Shown here: one piece after another, positions 15,728-24,062 of the stretch
How the letters are laid out: each line of letters starts with the position of its first letter
Position numbering within the stretch: the stretch's first letter is position 1
DNA from: CAZFCK01 sp964517355
GTDB lineage: Bacteria; Desulfobacterota; Desulfovibrionia; Desulfovibrionales; Desulfovibrionaceae
Length of the DNA: 29,003 nucleotides
Direction of reading: 5' to 3'
Assembly (NCBI GenBank): GCA_964517355.1
Contig: CAZFCK010000033.1
Span: forward strand, 1-29,003
Position numbers and translations under genes: made by a program
The notes under the pieces: model-generated
Told to the model about the DNA's origin: nothing
What the model saw: the letters and a program-made list of their open reading frames with translations, nothing else
Databases searched by the model: none

Positions 15728-15836
15728 CTTGACTTTCAAGGTTCTTAGTGTACGTTGTGATGTCAAGTGATACGAAATTGCTGGAAATGAAGTAATATTT
15801 GCCTGAAAAGTACGAGAGAGCTTTAGGCGTGTCAAG
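15728..15836. promoter_or_regulatory. Divergent control region with three CTTGAC motifs
   Basis: CTTGAC at 15728-15733 (plus) and its complement GTCAAG at 15762-15767 and 15831-15836. Read on the minus strand, the last two are TTGACA boxes. The one at 15831 has TACTTT after a 17-nt spacer, a possible promoter of the HTH gene. The repeated motif could also be an operator of the repressor at 15859. Confidence 0.35.
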
Positions 15837-15858
15837 TAAAAATATACAGTGCGCAGCC

Positions 15859-16569
15859 ATGATCCATGAAGCCCACCACGCATCGGAAGATGTACACGCG
15901 GTGCTTGAACGCATGCTGCTTGGGGCTGGCGTGAAGACCCAGACCGAGCTTGCTGCGGTTCTCGATATCGGGAAGGCGGCCATTTCCGATGCGAAACGCC
16001 GGAAAATCGTACCCTCGGATTGGTTTTTAAAATTGTGCAGACCTCCTTTTTCGCTCAATCCCATGTGGCTTGAAACCGGCCGCGGGTCCATGCGCCTTCA
16101 GGACGGCGGCGCCGATCACCAGGTGGTCGCCGAAAACAGGGCGGCATACGGCAAAGAGCCCGAGGCGGATTTCATGGCCGTTCCCGTCGCCCGGCCGCGG
16201 CCGGCCAGCGACGGAGGCCTTGAATTGGCCGAGGAGTGCGGGTATTTTCGTTTCAGCGTCTCGTGGCTGGAGGAGCGCGGAGCGCCGGACCACATTCTCC
16301 TGCTGCGCATCATGGGAGAGGCCATGTACCCCACGCTGCGGGACGGGGACGTGGTGTTGCTGGACACGGCGCAGAAAGACGTGGTCGAGGGAAATATCTA
16401 CGTACTGCGTATGGATGGGCAAATGATCGTCAAGCGGCTGGCCAAAAAGCCCGGAAGTCTTGTTTTGATCAGCGACAACCGCAGTTTGTACGAGCCCATC
16501 GAAGTCCCGTTTCCAGGCTCGGAGATCGCCGTGATCGGGCGTGTGGTCTGGTTGGGGCGCGATATCTGA
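15859..16569 (+). CDS. Phage repressor-like protein: HTH plus S24 (LexA/CI-type) domain with altered active site
   Basis: 236 residues. The N-terminal HTH (about 10-60: LERMLLGAGVKTQTELAAVLDIGKAAISDAKRR) resembles CI-like repressors. The C-terminal S24 fold (about 120-235) has HILLLRIMGEAMYPTLRDGDVVLLD and QMIVKRLAKK. The nucleophile expected as Ser in a GDSM motif is Ala155 (GCC, 16321-16323), while the catalytic-type Lys192 is kept, so self-cleavage on DNA damage should be impossible. The start is uncertain: ATG 15859 has no strong ribosome site; GTG 15829 and TTG 15799 are in frame. The lytic transglycosylase follows after 29 nt and may be co-transcribed. The repressor role is inferred from domains. 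Confidence 0.8.
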   Translation: MIHEAHHASEDVHAVLERMLLGAGVKTQTELAAVLDIGKAAISDAKRRKIVPSDWFLKLCRPPFSLNPMWLETGRGSMRLQDGGADHQVVAENRAAYGKEPEADFMAVPVARPRPASDGGLELAEECGYFRFSVSWLEERGAPDHILLLRIMGEAMYPTLRDGDVVLLDTAQKDVVEGNIYVLRMDGQMIVKRLAKKPGSLVLISDNRSLYEPIEVPFPGSEIAVIGRVVWLGRDI

Positions 16570-16598
16570 AAGACCCCGGACGGAAAGAGGGGGCGGAT

Positions 16599-17321
16599 GT
16601 GGCTGCGCGAAATAATACGATAAAGGGGCTCGTCGCCGTGATGGCGCTGTCGGGCCTCTGCATGGTGTGGGACGTGTCCCAGACCATGGCCTATACCCTC
16701 TACGGCTATGAGGATGAATACGGCATAATCCATCTTCAGGAAAAGCGCATCTCCGAACGCTACGTGCTGCTTTACTCCGGCGAAAAGCGCCCGAAGCTGA
16801 GCCTCGCGGCCATCAAGCGCCTCATACAGAGCCGCGGAGGCGCGAGCCCCGAGCACAAGGATGCCTGGATCAAGGAACACGTCAAAGCCTGGAAGCCAAA
16901 GCCCTATATCAATCCCAAAGGGAAAAGCGCCCCCAGCAAGGAACTGCTGCTGGCTATCCGCGCAGCGGGGAAAAAGCATAAGGTGCATCCCGACCTGCTG
17001 TACGCCGTCATTGAACAGGAATCCGGATTCCAGCCCAGAGCCGTTTCGCCAAAAGGGGCGCAGGGACTCATGCAACTCATGCCCGAGACGCAACAACTCT
17101 TGGGCGTGAAAAATCCTTACGACATCCTGGCCAATCTGGATGGCGGCACACGCTATCTCAAGCAACTCATGGGACGTTTCAAAAATATTTCGCTGGCCCT
17201 GGCGGCTTATAACGCCGGACCTGCCTGTGTGGAACGCTACGGCGGCATTCCGCCCTACGAGGAAACCAGGCGCTACGTGCAAACCGTGCTCGCCCGGTAT
17301 CAAAGTCTGCAAGCCTACTGA
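16599..17321 (+). CDS. Secreted lytic transglycosylase (SLT domain)
   Basis: 240 residues; cleaves peptidoglycan glycan strands in the periplasm. The signal peptide is clear (basic start, hydrophobic GLVAVMALSGLCMVW, cleavage after TMA at about 31); there is no lipobox. A short DUF4124-like segment follows (YGYEDEYGIIHLQEKR). The SLT domain from about 122 has IEQESGF (catalytic E141), SPKGAQGLMQLMPET, NLDGGTRYLKQLMGRF and LALAAYNAGP. GTG 16599 is chosen because AGAGGGGG precedes it and it gives a full signal peptide; an internal ATG would cut into that peptide. It lies just behind the repressor-like gene, an arrangement that recalls prophage lysis genes, although the protein looks like a housekeeping SLT enzyme. 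17322-17619 holds no gene. Confidence 0.9.
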   Translation: MAARNNTIKGLVAVMALSGLCMVWDVSQTMAYTLYGYEDEYGIIHLQEKRISERYVLLYSGEKRPKLSLAAIKRLIQSRGGASPEHKDAWIKEHVKAWKPKPYINPKGKSAPSKELLLAIRAAGKKHKVHPDLLYAVIEQESGFQPRAVSPKGAQGLMQLMPETQQLLGVKNPYDILANLDGGTRYLKQLMGRFKNISLALAAYNAGPACVERYGGIPPYEETRRYVQTVLARYQSLQAY

Positions 17322-17619
17322 CGGGCATGCCTTATTATGCGGTGTGGCACACCTTTCGTGATGAATCCGCCCCGGATGGAAAGAATTCCTGACCGGGAAT
17401 TGTCGTGAAAGACACGCCCTTGATTTGTGTTTGCAAAGCGCATAGAGAATTCAGTTTGGATTGACGCGCAGCATGCGCTGTGTCAATTTTTAACCCCCGC
17501 TTGATTGCGTTCAGGCTGAAATTTCTATTAAGCGCCTGCGATCATGAAACACTCAAGGATCGCGCCTATGGTCTCCTTACACAATCCATTTCATGAGCGC
17601 GATATCTGGAGGTAAAGGC

Positions 17620-18273
17620 ATGTACGACGCCGGAAAGATAGACAAGTTATCAAGGATTCTTTTCACGTTCGGCAAGGGTGTATCTTTTTTTATGGTGGTG
17701 GTCTGCTGCATCGCTTTTGTCATCGGCATCATCAATTATATCGGCGCAGCTCCAGACAGACTCCAATCCCCTGAATTCAACAATTTCTTCACGTACTTGA
17801 ACCTCCCCGGGGAGCGCGTTGTCGATCAGGATTTTTCCAAGATCGACACCAAGCGGGCCATTGAGAACAAGTATGACGAGCACATGAAGCGCATTGTCAC
17901 GGATTTCAATTACGAAACCGCCTTTTATGCCCAGCTTGTGGACTGGATGACGCAAGTTCCCGTGAACAGGCGTACCCGGTTTATCGACGGTTTTTATACT
18001 TTTCTGGACAGCTTTAAGGACTGGCTGGAAGACAATCAGGAAAAATTGCAGCTTGATGCGGCGGCCACCCGGGCGTTATATAATGATATGGCCAGGAAAT
18101 ATCAGGCCATTTTTACGGAATTGTTGCGCAAGGAAGAGCTGCGTTGGCAGGCCTCGCATCAGGAGCGCACAAATCTGCTGTTGTTCATTGTGAGCACCCT
18201 TGTCTTTCTCGTGTTGTTTCTGCTGGTGCCCATTGTTCTGAAAATTGAAGAAAATACCCGATTTTTCAAATAA
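17620..18273 (+). CDS. Two-TM membrane protein of unknown function
   Basis: 217 residues. A hydrophobic segment near the N-terminus (VSFFMVVVCCIAFVIGIINYIG, about 20-42) and another near the C-terminus (LLLFIVSTLVFLVLFLLVPIVL, about 188-209) enclose a charged, helical domain of about 145 residues that probably faces the periplasm. It has no recognisable enzymatic motif. A short cytoplasmic tail ends the protein. ATG 17620 is chosen for GGAGGT six bases upstream (17608-17613); ATG 17593 has no ribosome site. It is a single-gene unit ended by the terminator at 18320. Confidence 0.8.
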   Translation: MYDAGKIDKLSRILFTFGKGVSFFMVVVCCIAFVIGIINYIGAAPDRLQSPEFNNFFTYLNLPGERVVDQDFSKIDTKRAIENKYDEHMKRIVTDFNYETAFYAQLVDWMTQVPVNRRTRFIDGFYTFLDSFKDWLEDNQEKLQLDAAATRALYNDMARKYQAIFTELLRKEELRWQASHQERTNLLLFIVSTLVFLVLFLLVPIVLKIEENTRFFK

Positions 18274-18319
18274 TTTTTTACGCAGTCCGATCGCTGGCGT
18301 AATAGGGCATTATCGTCAA

Positions 18320-18355
18320 GGACTGGCGGCTTTACGGCCTCCGGTCCTTTTTTTT
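18320..18355 (+). terminator. Intrinsic terminator of the two-TM protein gene
   Basis: GGACTGGCGGC (18320-18330) pairs with GCCTCCGGTCC at 10 of 11 positions (one G-U pair and one mismatch), followed by eight T residues (18348-18355). It lies 46 nt after the stop codon, between convergent genes. Confidence 0.85.
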
Positions 18356-18371
18356 ATCGCGTGTGTGAACA

Positions 18372-20318
18372 TCACTTGTCCAGCCAGGAACGGATGCTTC
18401 TTTCCATCTCACGGTGTTCGGCGTCACTGACGCCCAGGGGATCGAAGCGCTGCCTGTAGTAGATTCTGACGGCCGGGAGGAGTTCTGACGCGCCGCTACG
18501 CTCAAGATACCGGCACAGGGGCTCGGATAGCCGCCTCACGAATCCTTGGCGGGTCAGCCGGCGCACGACGGGAGCGAAGGCGTCCGCCACATTTGCCGGG
18601 GAAGGACGTGAGCGGCGCAAACGCAGATGACGCGCAAGGCGGTAGAGCAGAAAGGCCAGCAGCGGGCCGACCGTCCACAGCATAATGCGCCGCGTCTGCG
18701 CATCCTGTCCCAACCAGCGCCAGCGGGCAAAAGCAAAGGCCAGGCGTTGTCTGAAATCTCCAAGGCGGCCCCACAACGTTTGATCCCCGGAGTCCAGAGC
18801 GCTCCATATCGGAGGGGTGGCGTCCACATCTCGCCATGCGCCGCCTGTCCAGGCCAGAGCCCATGCATGGGCATGGAGTTCGCGAGCGACGTATAATGAT
18901 TCGCTTTGGCTGAACTCCTGCACTGAGTATCCTGTCGCGTACCTCGCGGGTATGCCTGCTTCGCGCAGGAGAAAGACCGCGGCAAGGGCGTAATATTCGC
19001 AATGCCCCGCATGGGTGTGCTCCAGAAATTCCATCAAAGGGGAAAGTTCCGGGTGTTCGCGTTCAAGAACCAGGGAATAGCGGTACGTTCCGCCTCTGAA
19101 ATAATCGAGAATGCGGCGGATGCGCGCGTCTGGGGCGTACTTGTCCAGTTCCAGGTCCTCGGCCAGACGCGCGAGGCGTTTTTTGTCTTGCGGGAGTACA
19201 ACCCTGTCCACAATGCCCGGGGGCGCGTCCAGGCTTCGGGCCGGATCATAGCGCGCCTGGTATCCCGCGAGCCCGGGGGGCTGCTCCACCATGACCGCTC
19301 CGAGTCCGTTTTGTGCGAGTTCACCCACGGGAAGTTTGTCCAGGCGTTGCGCCCCAAGAGGGAGATACAGAAGGCCGCCGCGCCACGTAAAAGGCTGAAA
19401 CACGGTTATTGATTTTGTGAGTTGCGTAGTATCGGGGGCGTTGCCGGTGTGTGCGTAGTCGAGCAGCCGCCACGTGGCGTTGTTGCCGTCTGGTGCGGCC
19501 GCCAGCTGCGTGAATTCGGCGTTGACGGCGTGCCAGTTCTGCCCATCGAAGAAATTATAACTGGCCTCGCGCAACAGCAGCGGCTTGTGTATGGGGTGTT
19601 GCGTGCGCACGCGCAGGACAATGCGCCGGGAAAGTTTTACGCGGCCGATGCTGCCTATGGAGGTCGAGCGTTTGAACGGGTCCTGGCGCGCCCAGCCTCG
19701 TACCGCCTGCTGCACTTCGTGTATCCCCTGTTGTCCGAAATATCCGCAGAGCAGGACGGGGATGATGACGCTGAACCACACGGCGAGGCTGTAGCGCCCG
19801 GGTCTGCGGGAAAACAGATACCAGGCCGCCAGACCGCCCATGATGGGATAGAAAAGGGGGGAGCGCGTGTTGGCGCACCCCGCTGCCAACAGTGCGGCAA
19901 AGGCGTAAAGTGGAGAGAAGGAAAAGGTTAAGGGTGATTTGCGCGCCAGGTCGCGTTTTCTGCGAAGGGAAGAGAAAAAAGCGGCAAGTGTGATGCGGCG
20001 TTTTTCTGAAAAGGCTTCAGCCAGAGCCAGCGGAAAGAACGTCATGGGCAGCCATTGGCCTACTACCAACAAGGGGGCGCTTCGATCCGGCGTGAGGTAG
20101 AGATAGAGCCCCTGCCCCAGAAGCAAAACCACGCATAAGTCCGAAAATCTGCCGTATTCCCGCGCAGTGAGCGAAAAACGCACCCCCAGCAGAGGGGCGG
20201 CTTCCAGGCACAGGGCCATGACGGCGGCCTGGACGTACAGCTCGCACTGCCACCCCCAAAACAGCACGATCGCCCCCAGCAAGAGGCGTGGCGGGACAAG
20301 GGCTGCGCTGTCGCTCAT
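18372..20318 (-). CDS. Membrane-anchored transglutaminase-like protein (TgpA-type)
   Basis: 648 residues. Several N-terminal membrane segments fall within residues 10-200. A periplasmic region follows, with a transglutaminase core showing the triad C440 (HTHAGHCEYYALAAV), H484 (ELHAHAWALAW) and D499 (WRDVDATPP). A further membrane segment (MLWTVGPLLAFLLYRLARHL) and a C-terminal cytoplasmic helical tail (DUF4129-like) end the protein. The family is usually linked with MoxR and DUF58 genes, as here. The start codon overlaps the DUF58 stop by four bases (ATGA, 20315-20318), showing translational coupling. Substrate unknown: it could be a cell-envelope protein-modifying enzyme or a peptidase-like member. 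Confidence 0.93.
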   Translation of the reverse strand: MSDSAALVPPRLLLGAIVLFWGWQCELYVQAAVMALCLEAAPLLGVRFSLTAREYGRFSDLCVVLLLGQGLYLYLTPDRSAPLLVVGQWLPMTFFPLALAEAFSEKRRITLAAFFSSLRRKRDLARKSPLTFSFSPLYAFAALLAAGCANTRSPLFYPIMGGLAAWYLFSRRPGRYSLAVWFSVIIPVLLCGYFGQQGIHEVQQAVRGWARQDPFKRSTSIGSIGRVKLSRRIVLRVRTQHPIHKPLLLREASYNFFDGQNWHAVNAEFTQLAAAPDGNNATWRLLDYAHTGNAPDTTQLTKSITVFQPFTWRGGLLYLPLGAQRLDKLPVGELAQNGLGAVMVEQPPGLAGYQARYDPARSLDAPPGIVDRVVLPQDKKRLARLAEDLELDKYAPDARIRRILDYFRGGTYRYSLVLEREHPELSPLMEFLEHTHAGHCEYYALAAVFLLREAGIPARYATGYSVQEFSQSESLYVARELHAHAWALAWTGGAWRDVDATPPIWSALDSGDQTLWGRLGDFRQRLAFAFARWRWLGQDAQTRRIMLWTVGPLLAFLLYRLARHLRLRRSRPSPANVADAFAPVVRRLTRQGFVRRLSEPLCRYLERSGASELLPAVRIYYRQRFDPLGVSDAEHREMERSIRSWLDK

Positions 20319-21724
20319 AGTTCGGCAAGTTCCTGCTGCAGGTTTTCAGGGTTCAGAACGCGGATGCCGGGAGCGGGCGTTTCGGGCATGGGCTCGCCGG
20401 GCATGGGCAGCACCAGCGCCAGGGTCTCGATGCCCTGAGCCGCGAGCGCGTTGAGCATGTTCCGCCGTTGGTCGTCGAAACCGAGCAAAACGCAGATGCA
20501 CCCACTCATGCGCGCGGCGTGGGAAAGGACCAGCGCCGCGAGCCGGGCGAAGCCTTGAGAGGGAGCGCCCCCTTCGAGACACGGGAGCACCGCGGCGAGG
20601 ATCTCCAGCATTTGTTCGCTGCTGCCCAGTCCGCGCCCCGTGGTGACGCAGTGGGCGACGTTTTCCACAAAGAGCAGATCCAAAAGCGCGTCCTGATCGA
20701 GGGGCGCTGCGGCGAAAGAGGCGGCCGCGCTCACGGCCGCTTCGAAACAACGGATGTCGCGTGCGCCGGGAACACGGTTCGGGTTGGGAAAGGTGTCCAG
20801 CACCAGCCCGTGGCGGGTGAAGTATTCTTCCTGAAATTCCTTGACAATGGGCTTGCCGTAACGGGCCCAGCTGCGCCAGTGGATATGGCGCAGGGGGTCG
20901 CCGTTTCTGTATTCGCGCAAGGAGGCGAATTCGCCGTTTTCGCCGATGTTGCTGGCCAGGCGCAATCCTTCGGGGTTGTGCCTGCGCCCCCCGGGGAGTG
21001 AAAATTCGGGCACGGGGAAATGCGCGGGTACGACGAGGATTTTTTCACCTGCTGCAACCGGGGAGAAGCTGCGGAAAATGCCCAGCGGATCGGGCATGGC
21101 CAGGGCGCTTTCCCTGCAATGCAAAACGCCGCGTTGGGGCGCTTGCGCGCGCAGACAGATACGCGCCTCGCCCTTGGGTGGCAACACGGGCGCCTCGGCC
21201 TCGCAATAAAAGGGCGCCGCGTGGTTATGGAGCAGCCTGCTCCAGCCAAGGACGGCGGGAGTCTGGACGGGAGACGACGATGGCGGCGGGGGCCTGCCGG
21301 TTTGCCCGCGAGACATATGGAGTTGATCCAGGACGTGCAAACCTTTTTGCGTGGTGTCGCCGGTGTTGCGGAGCAACACCACGTATTCCAAAGACGTGCC
21401 GGCCTGGATGCTGCGCGGAAAGATGCGTTGCAGCTCTATGCCGCGAACGTGGGGGGCGAACCAGTACGACAGGCAAAAGGAGACGACGAGCAGTACCAAC
21501 AGCAAAGCGAACATCTGAAAGTTCATGGTGCTGCGCGTATCCATCACGAAAAACAGCGACAAGCCGTACGTTGCGAGCAGCAATTTGCCCAGTGGGGTGA
21601 AGCGTTGCATGGAGCGGCTGCCGACAAGCCGAAAGGATGCGTAAACCGCTGCAAGGCGCGTTAGCAGCCGCGTAAGGCGGGGCGCTTCGGCAGCGCGGCG
21701 CATGATAAAATCGCTAAACCACAT
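20315..21724 (-). CDS. DUF58 domain membrane protein (von Willebrand A-like, MoxR partner)
   Basis: 469 residues. Two membrane segments lie at about 47-62 and 70-90 (LGKLLLATYGLSLFFV; MFALLLVLLVVSFCLSYWF). A beta-rich region and the DUF58 signature follow (EYRNGDPLRHIHWRSWARYGKPIVKEFQEEY). The C-terminal half has a VWA-like fold. In the MoxR-DUF58-TgpA gene trio the ATPase is thought to act as a chaperone on the VWA-like partner. ATG 21724 follows GGAGGTG; the open frame runs 64 codons further upstream into the MoxR gene, but those residues are out-of-frame noise. It lies 20 nt after the MoxR stop and overlaps the next gene. Confidence 0.92.
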   Translation of the reverse strand: MWFSDFIMRRAAEAPRLTRLLTRLAAVYASFRLVGSRSMQRFTPLGKLLLATYGLSLFFVMDTRSTMNFQMFALLLVLLVVSFCLSYWFAPHVRGIELQRIFPRSIQAGTSLEYVVLLRNTGDTTQKGLHVLDQLHMSRGQTGRPPPPSSSPVQTPAVLGWSRLLHNHAAPFYCEAEAPVLPPKGEARICLRAQAPQRGVLHCRESALAMPDPLGIFRSFSPVAAGEKILVVPAHFPVPEFSLPGGRRHNPEGLRLASNIGENGEFASLREYRNGDPLRHIHWRSWARYGKPIVKEFQEEYFTRHGLVLDTFPNPNRVPGARDIRCFEAAVSAAASFAAAPLDQDALLDLLFVENVAHCVTTGRGLGSSEQMLEILAAVLPCLEGGAPSQGFARLAALVLSHAARMSGCICVLLGFDDQRRNMLNALAAQGIETLALVLPMPGEPMPETPAPGIRVLNPENLQQELAEL

Positions 21725-21744
21725 CACACCTCCGGCTGTGGCGC

Positions 21745-22716
21745 TCAGGACGGCACAGGCAGCGAGGCCATGGCGTTTTGCACGGCGCTTTCCCGGCTGT
21801 GAGGCGCCTGGCGCTCCATGCCCAAACGATGGGCCAGAACGGGCAGAGCCGCTTCCTGTACGGCTTCGGGCGTCACAAAGTCGTTGCCGTCCATGAGACT
21901 GAAGGCCTGTGCGCAACGCATGAGCGCCAGAGACGCGCGCGGGCTTGCTCCGAGCCGCACGCCGGGGGCGATCCGCGTGGCTGCGGTCAGGGAGACGATG
22001 TAGTTCTTGATTTCATCAGAAATCCGCACGTGCCGCACTGCGCGCCGCAGTTCCAGGGCGTCGCGAAGGTCGCAGCAGGCGCTCAATTTTTCCAGGGGAT
22101 GCTCAAGCAGTTGCGACGTCAGTATGGCCACTTCATCCCGAATGCCGACGTAGCCCATGGAAAAGCACATGGCGAAGCGGTCCATCTGCGATTCGGGCAA
22201 TGGATAGGTGCCGTGGAAATCCGCGGGGTTTTGGGTCGCGATGACGAAAAAGGGTTGCGCAAGCAGATGGATAACGCCGTCTATGGAAACTTGCTCCTCA
22301 CCCATGGCCTCGAGCAACGCGGATTGAGTGCGGGGCGATGCGCGGTTGATTTCGTCGCCGAGCAGGATATTGGTGAAAATTGGCCCCCTGTGGAGTTTGA
22401 AGCTCTGGTCGCGTTGGTCGAAAATGGAAACCCCGAGAATGTCGGATGGGAGAAGGTCCGGGGTGAATTGCACGCGGGTGTAGGCCGCGTTCATGGAGCG
22501 GGCGAACGTCTTGGCCAACGTGGTCTTGCCCGTGCCGGGCACGTCCTCGAGCAAGGCGTGACCGCTGCCGGCAAAGCAGGCCAGCAGCTTGCGAACGGCG
22601 TGCCGCTGCCCAATGATGACGGACTCGATGTTTTTTGCCAGGGTTTCCAGCGTCTGTCTGGCGCCGGCAAAGGAAGATGAGGAAGGCATGCGCCGTACTT
22701 GGGATTCGTAAACCAT
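21745..22716 (-). CDS. MoxR family AAA+ ATPase
   Basis: About 323 residues. Walker A is GTGKTT in LEDVPGTGKTTLAKTF; Walker B is LLGDEINRASPRTQSALLEAMGE; sensor 1 is VIATQNP, followed by GTYPLPESQMDRF and the C-terminal lid with RLGASPRASLALMRCAQAFS. The protein probably remodels or assembles a partner, here the DUF58 protein downstream. It is the first gene of a three-gene minus-strand operon. The start is uncertain: ATG 22716, ATG 22689, ATG 22743 or TTG 22842 are in frame, none with a good ribosome site. Family length favours 22716 or 22689. Confidence 0.92.
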   Translation of the reverse strand: MVYESQVRRMPSSSSFAGARQTLETLAKNIESVIIGQRHAVRKLLACFAGSGHALLEDVPGTGKTTLAKTFARSMNAAYTRVQFTPDLLPSDILGVSIFDQRDQSFKLHRGPIFTNILLGDEINRASPRTQSALLEAMGEEQVSIDGVIHLLAQPFFVIATQNPADFHGTYPLPESQMDRFAMCFSMGYVGIRDEVAILTSQLLEHPLEKLSACCDLRDALELRRAVRHVRISDEIKNYIVSLTAATRIAPGVRLGASPRASLALMRCAQAFSLMDGNDFVTPEAVQEAALPVLAHRLGMERQAPHSRESAVQNAMASLPVPS

Positions 22717-23141
22717 GGGGCACTCGTTGGGGAAGCACTGCATAATTGCCCGCTGGCTTTGTTGCCGCGGAAAAGGCAAATCCTCGTGTATGTCTAAATA
22801 CACGACGGCCTTGCCTTTTCCTTGCGCCTCGCCAGCGAACAATTCTACAGCACTTCCAGAAAATGTAATTAATCAGCGTTTCCTTAGGTTGCCTTGAGAA
22901 ATCGAATAAAATTCATGGTGTCCGGCGTGCGACAGATTGAGGCGCCGGACTTCTCACGGTAAGGAGTAGCCCATAGCGGACTGGAAAACAACAATGGGAG
23001 CGTAAAATAACGGTAAACATCATAAAACCGCCGGGCTCGCGCCCGGGTGCGCTGGGAATGCCGCGTTCAAAGGCGCGGGGTCTGGAAATCCGGCGAAAGT
23101 GCTGTTGCCCACGATTTCTGCCATTCGTCCTCCGGAAGGGC
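22717..23141. other. Divergent intergenic region before the FlgM-like gene
   Basis: No gene is supported. A hairpin CCGGGC-TCGC-GCCCGG lies at 23031-23046. The first bases may be coding if the MoxR gene starts at 22743 or 22842. Confidence 0.4.
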
Positions 23142-23168
23142 TAAAGGGCGTGCTGCCATTGCCGATAG
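23142..23168 (+). promoter_or_regulatory. Sigma-28 (FliA) promoter
   Basis: TAAAGGGC (23142-23149), an 11-nt spacer, and GCCGATAG (23161-23168). The flagellar sigma-28 consensus is TAAAGTTT-N11-GCCGATAA. The -10 matches 7 of 8, the spacer is exact, and the TAAAG part of the -35 matches. It lies 70 nt upstream of the FlgM-like start. Confidence 0.7.
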
Positions 23169-23238
23169 ATGGAGTAATGCGCGGCTATTGCGCCGCATGA
23201 AGCGGTTAAGCCAAGAACCGCCGCGCAGGGCAATCACT

Positions 23239-23409
23239 ATGGCCAGTAACGGGAAAAAACGCATCTCCGCTCAGGAAGTGGACAGGGAAAAACAGCAGGA
23301 GCGCCGGTTGAGGATCAAGGCGCTCAAAAAAGCCGTTGCCGCGGGAACGTACAGCATCCACAAAGAAGATATTGTGCTCAACGTGCTTCGGGAAGTGTTG
23401 CAACCCTGA
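23239..23409 (+). CDS. Short FlgM-like anti-sigma-28 protein
   Basis: 56 residues, basic and helical. The region REKQQERRLRIKALKKAVAAGTYSIHKEDIVLNVLREVL resembles the sigma-binding C-terminal part of FlgM (RIxxLKxAIxxGxYxVxxxxIAxxLL). Typical FlgM proteins are about 90-105 residues, so only the sigma-binding half is present. The sigma-28 promoter at 23142-23168 supports a flagellar role: production under its own target sigma factor would give negative feedback. ATG 23239 has a modest AGGG upstream. A longer frame opens upstream at 23047 but lacks support. It could also be another small helical regulator. Confidence 0.65.
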   Translation: MASNGKKRISAQEVDREKQQERRLRIKALKKAVAAGTYSIHKEDIVLNVLREVLQP

Positions 23410-23555
23410 AGCATGCTAACCCCGTTATATAAAAGTGGCATGCAATACAAGCGTTTGCCTTGAAGCTGTTTGCGGTTTCCTGTATGGATGAACACAGGGA
23501 AACAAGTGGCCGTTTGCGCATTCAAAGCAACGGTTCAACCACCGGAGACACCTGC

Positions 23556-23780
23556 ATGCCCAAAAAAGCGACAGCCACAACAAAAGAAGAACGTCCCCTC
23601 ACCGAAGAAGAACGCCTTAAGCTTATTGCCAGTGTATGCTTGCGGCTACGCAAGCGCGCCGATTTTTTTCTGAATACGGAACCGGAAAATCTTACTGTAG
23701 TCGATTTCGATCTTATTGCCGATGAATTGGAGCGGTTGGCCAGAGATGTGGACAATCTGCTTGACCTTCCTTGCGAGTGA
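23556..23780 (+). CDS. Small acidic helical protein, function unknown
   Basis: 74 residues. A charged N-terminus (MPKKATATTKEERPLTEEE) is followed by two predicted helices (LKLIASVCLRLRKRADFFL; FDLIADELERLARDVDNLLDLP). No signal peptide or membrane segment. ATG 23556 has CGGAG eight bases upstream. It lies 146 nt after the FlgM-like gene on the same strand, so it could share the sigma-28 transcript, but no flagellar motif is seen. A weak terminator follows at 23831-23865. Confidence 0.65.
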   Translation: MPKKATATTKEERPLTEEERLKLIASVCLRLRKRADFFLNTEPENLTVVDFDLIADELERLARDVDNLLDLPCE

Positions 23781-23830
23781 AGACATCGGGTCCTCTTGGA
23801 TTCCCCCGTTACGCCGATCGGCAAAAAACC

Positions 23831-23865
23831 TTTCGCGGAGGCGGGGAGTCGCGCCGTTTTTTTTT
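23831..23865 (+). terminator. Possible intrinsic terminator
   Basis: Short alternative GC stems (GGCG/CGCC at 23840-23843 and 23852-23855, or CGCG at 23834 with CGCG at 23850) are followed by nine T residues (23857-23865). The stem is short, but the T-run is strong. Confidence 0.4.
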
Positions 23866-24062
23866 CTGCGGCCCTGGGGCTTGTTTATCTTACAACTCTG
23901 AGTTATATTTGAAATTATCAGAAAACGTAGCCTTTTTTTCTTAGTCCGTCAGCACAGGGTGGGAGTATGACGCGCGGAGCAGGTTTTCCGTAAGGAAAAT
24001 TGTATCCAGCAGTCCAGAATAGTTCGAAAAAGGGCAGTGCCGGCTGCCGGGAGGTGATTGTC

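Noticed and set aside
15429..17321. Prophage
   Set aside because: There are only two phage-like regulators and a transglycosylase; no integrase, structural, packaging or att sequences are visible.
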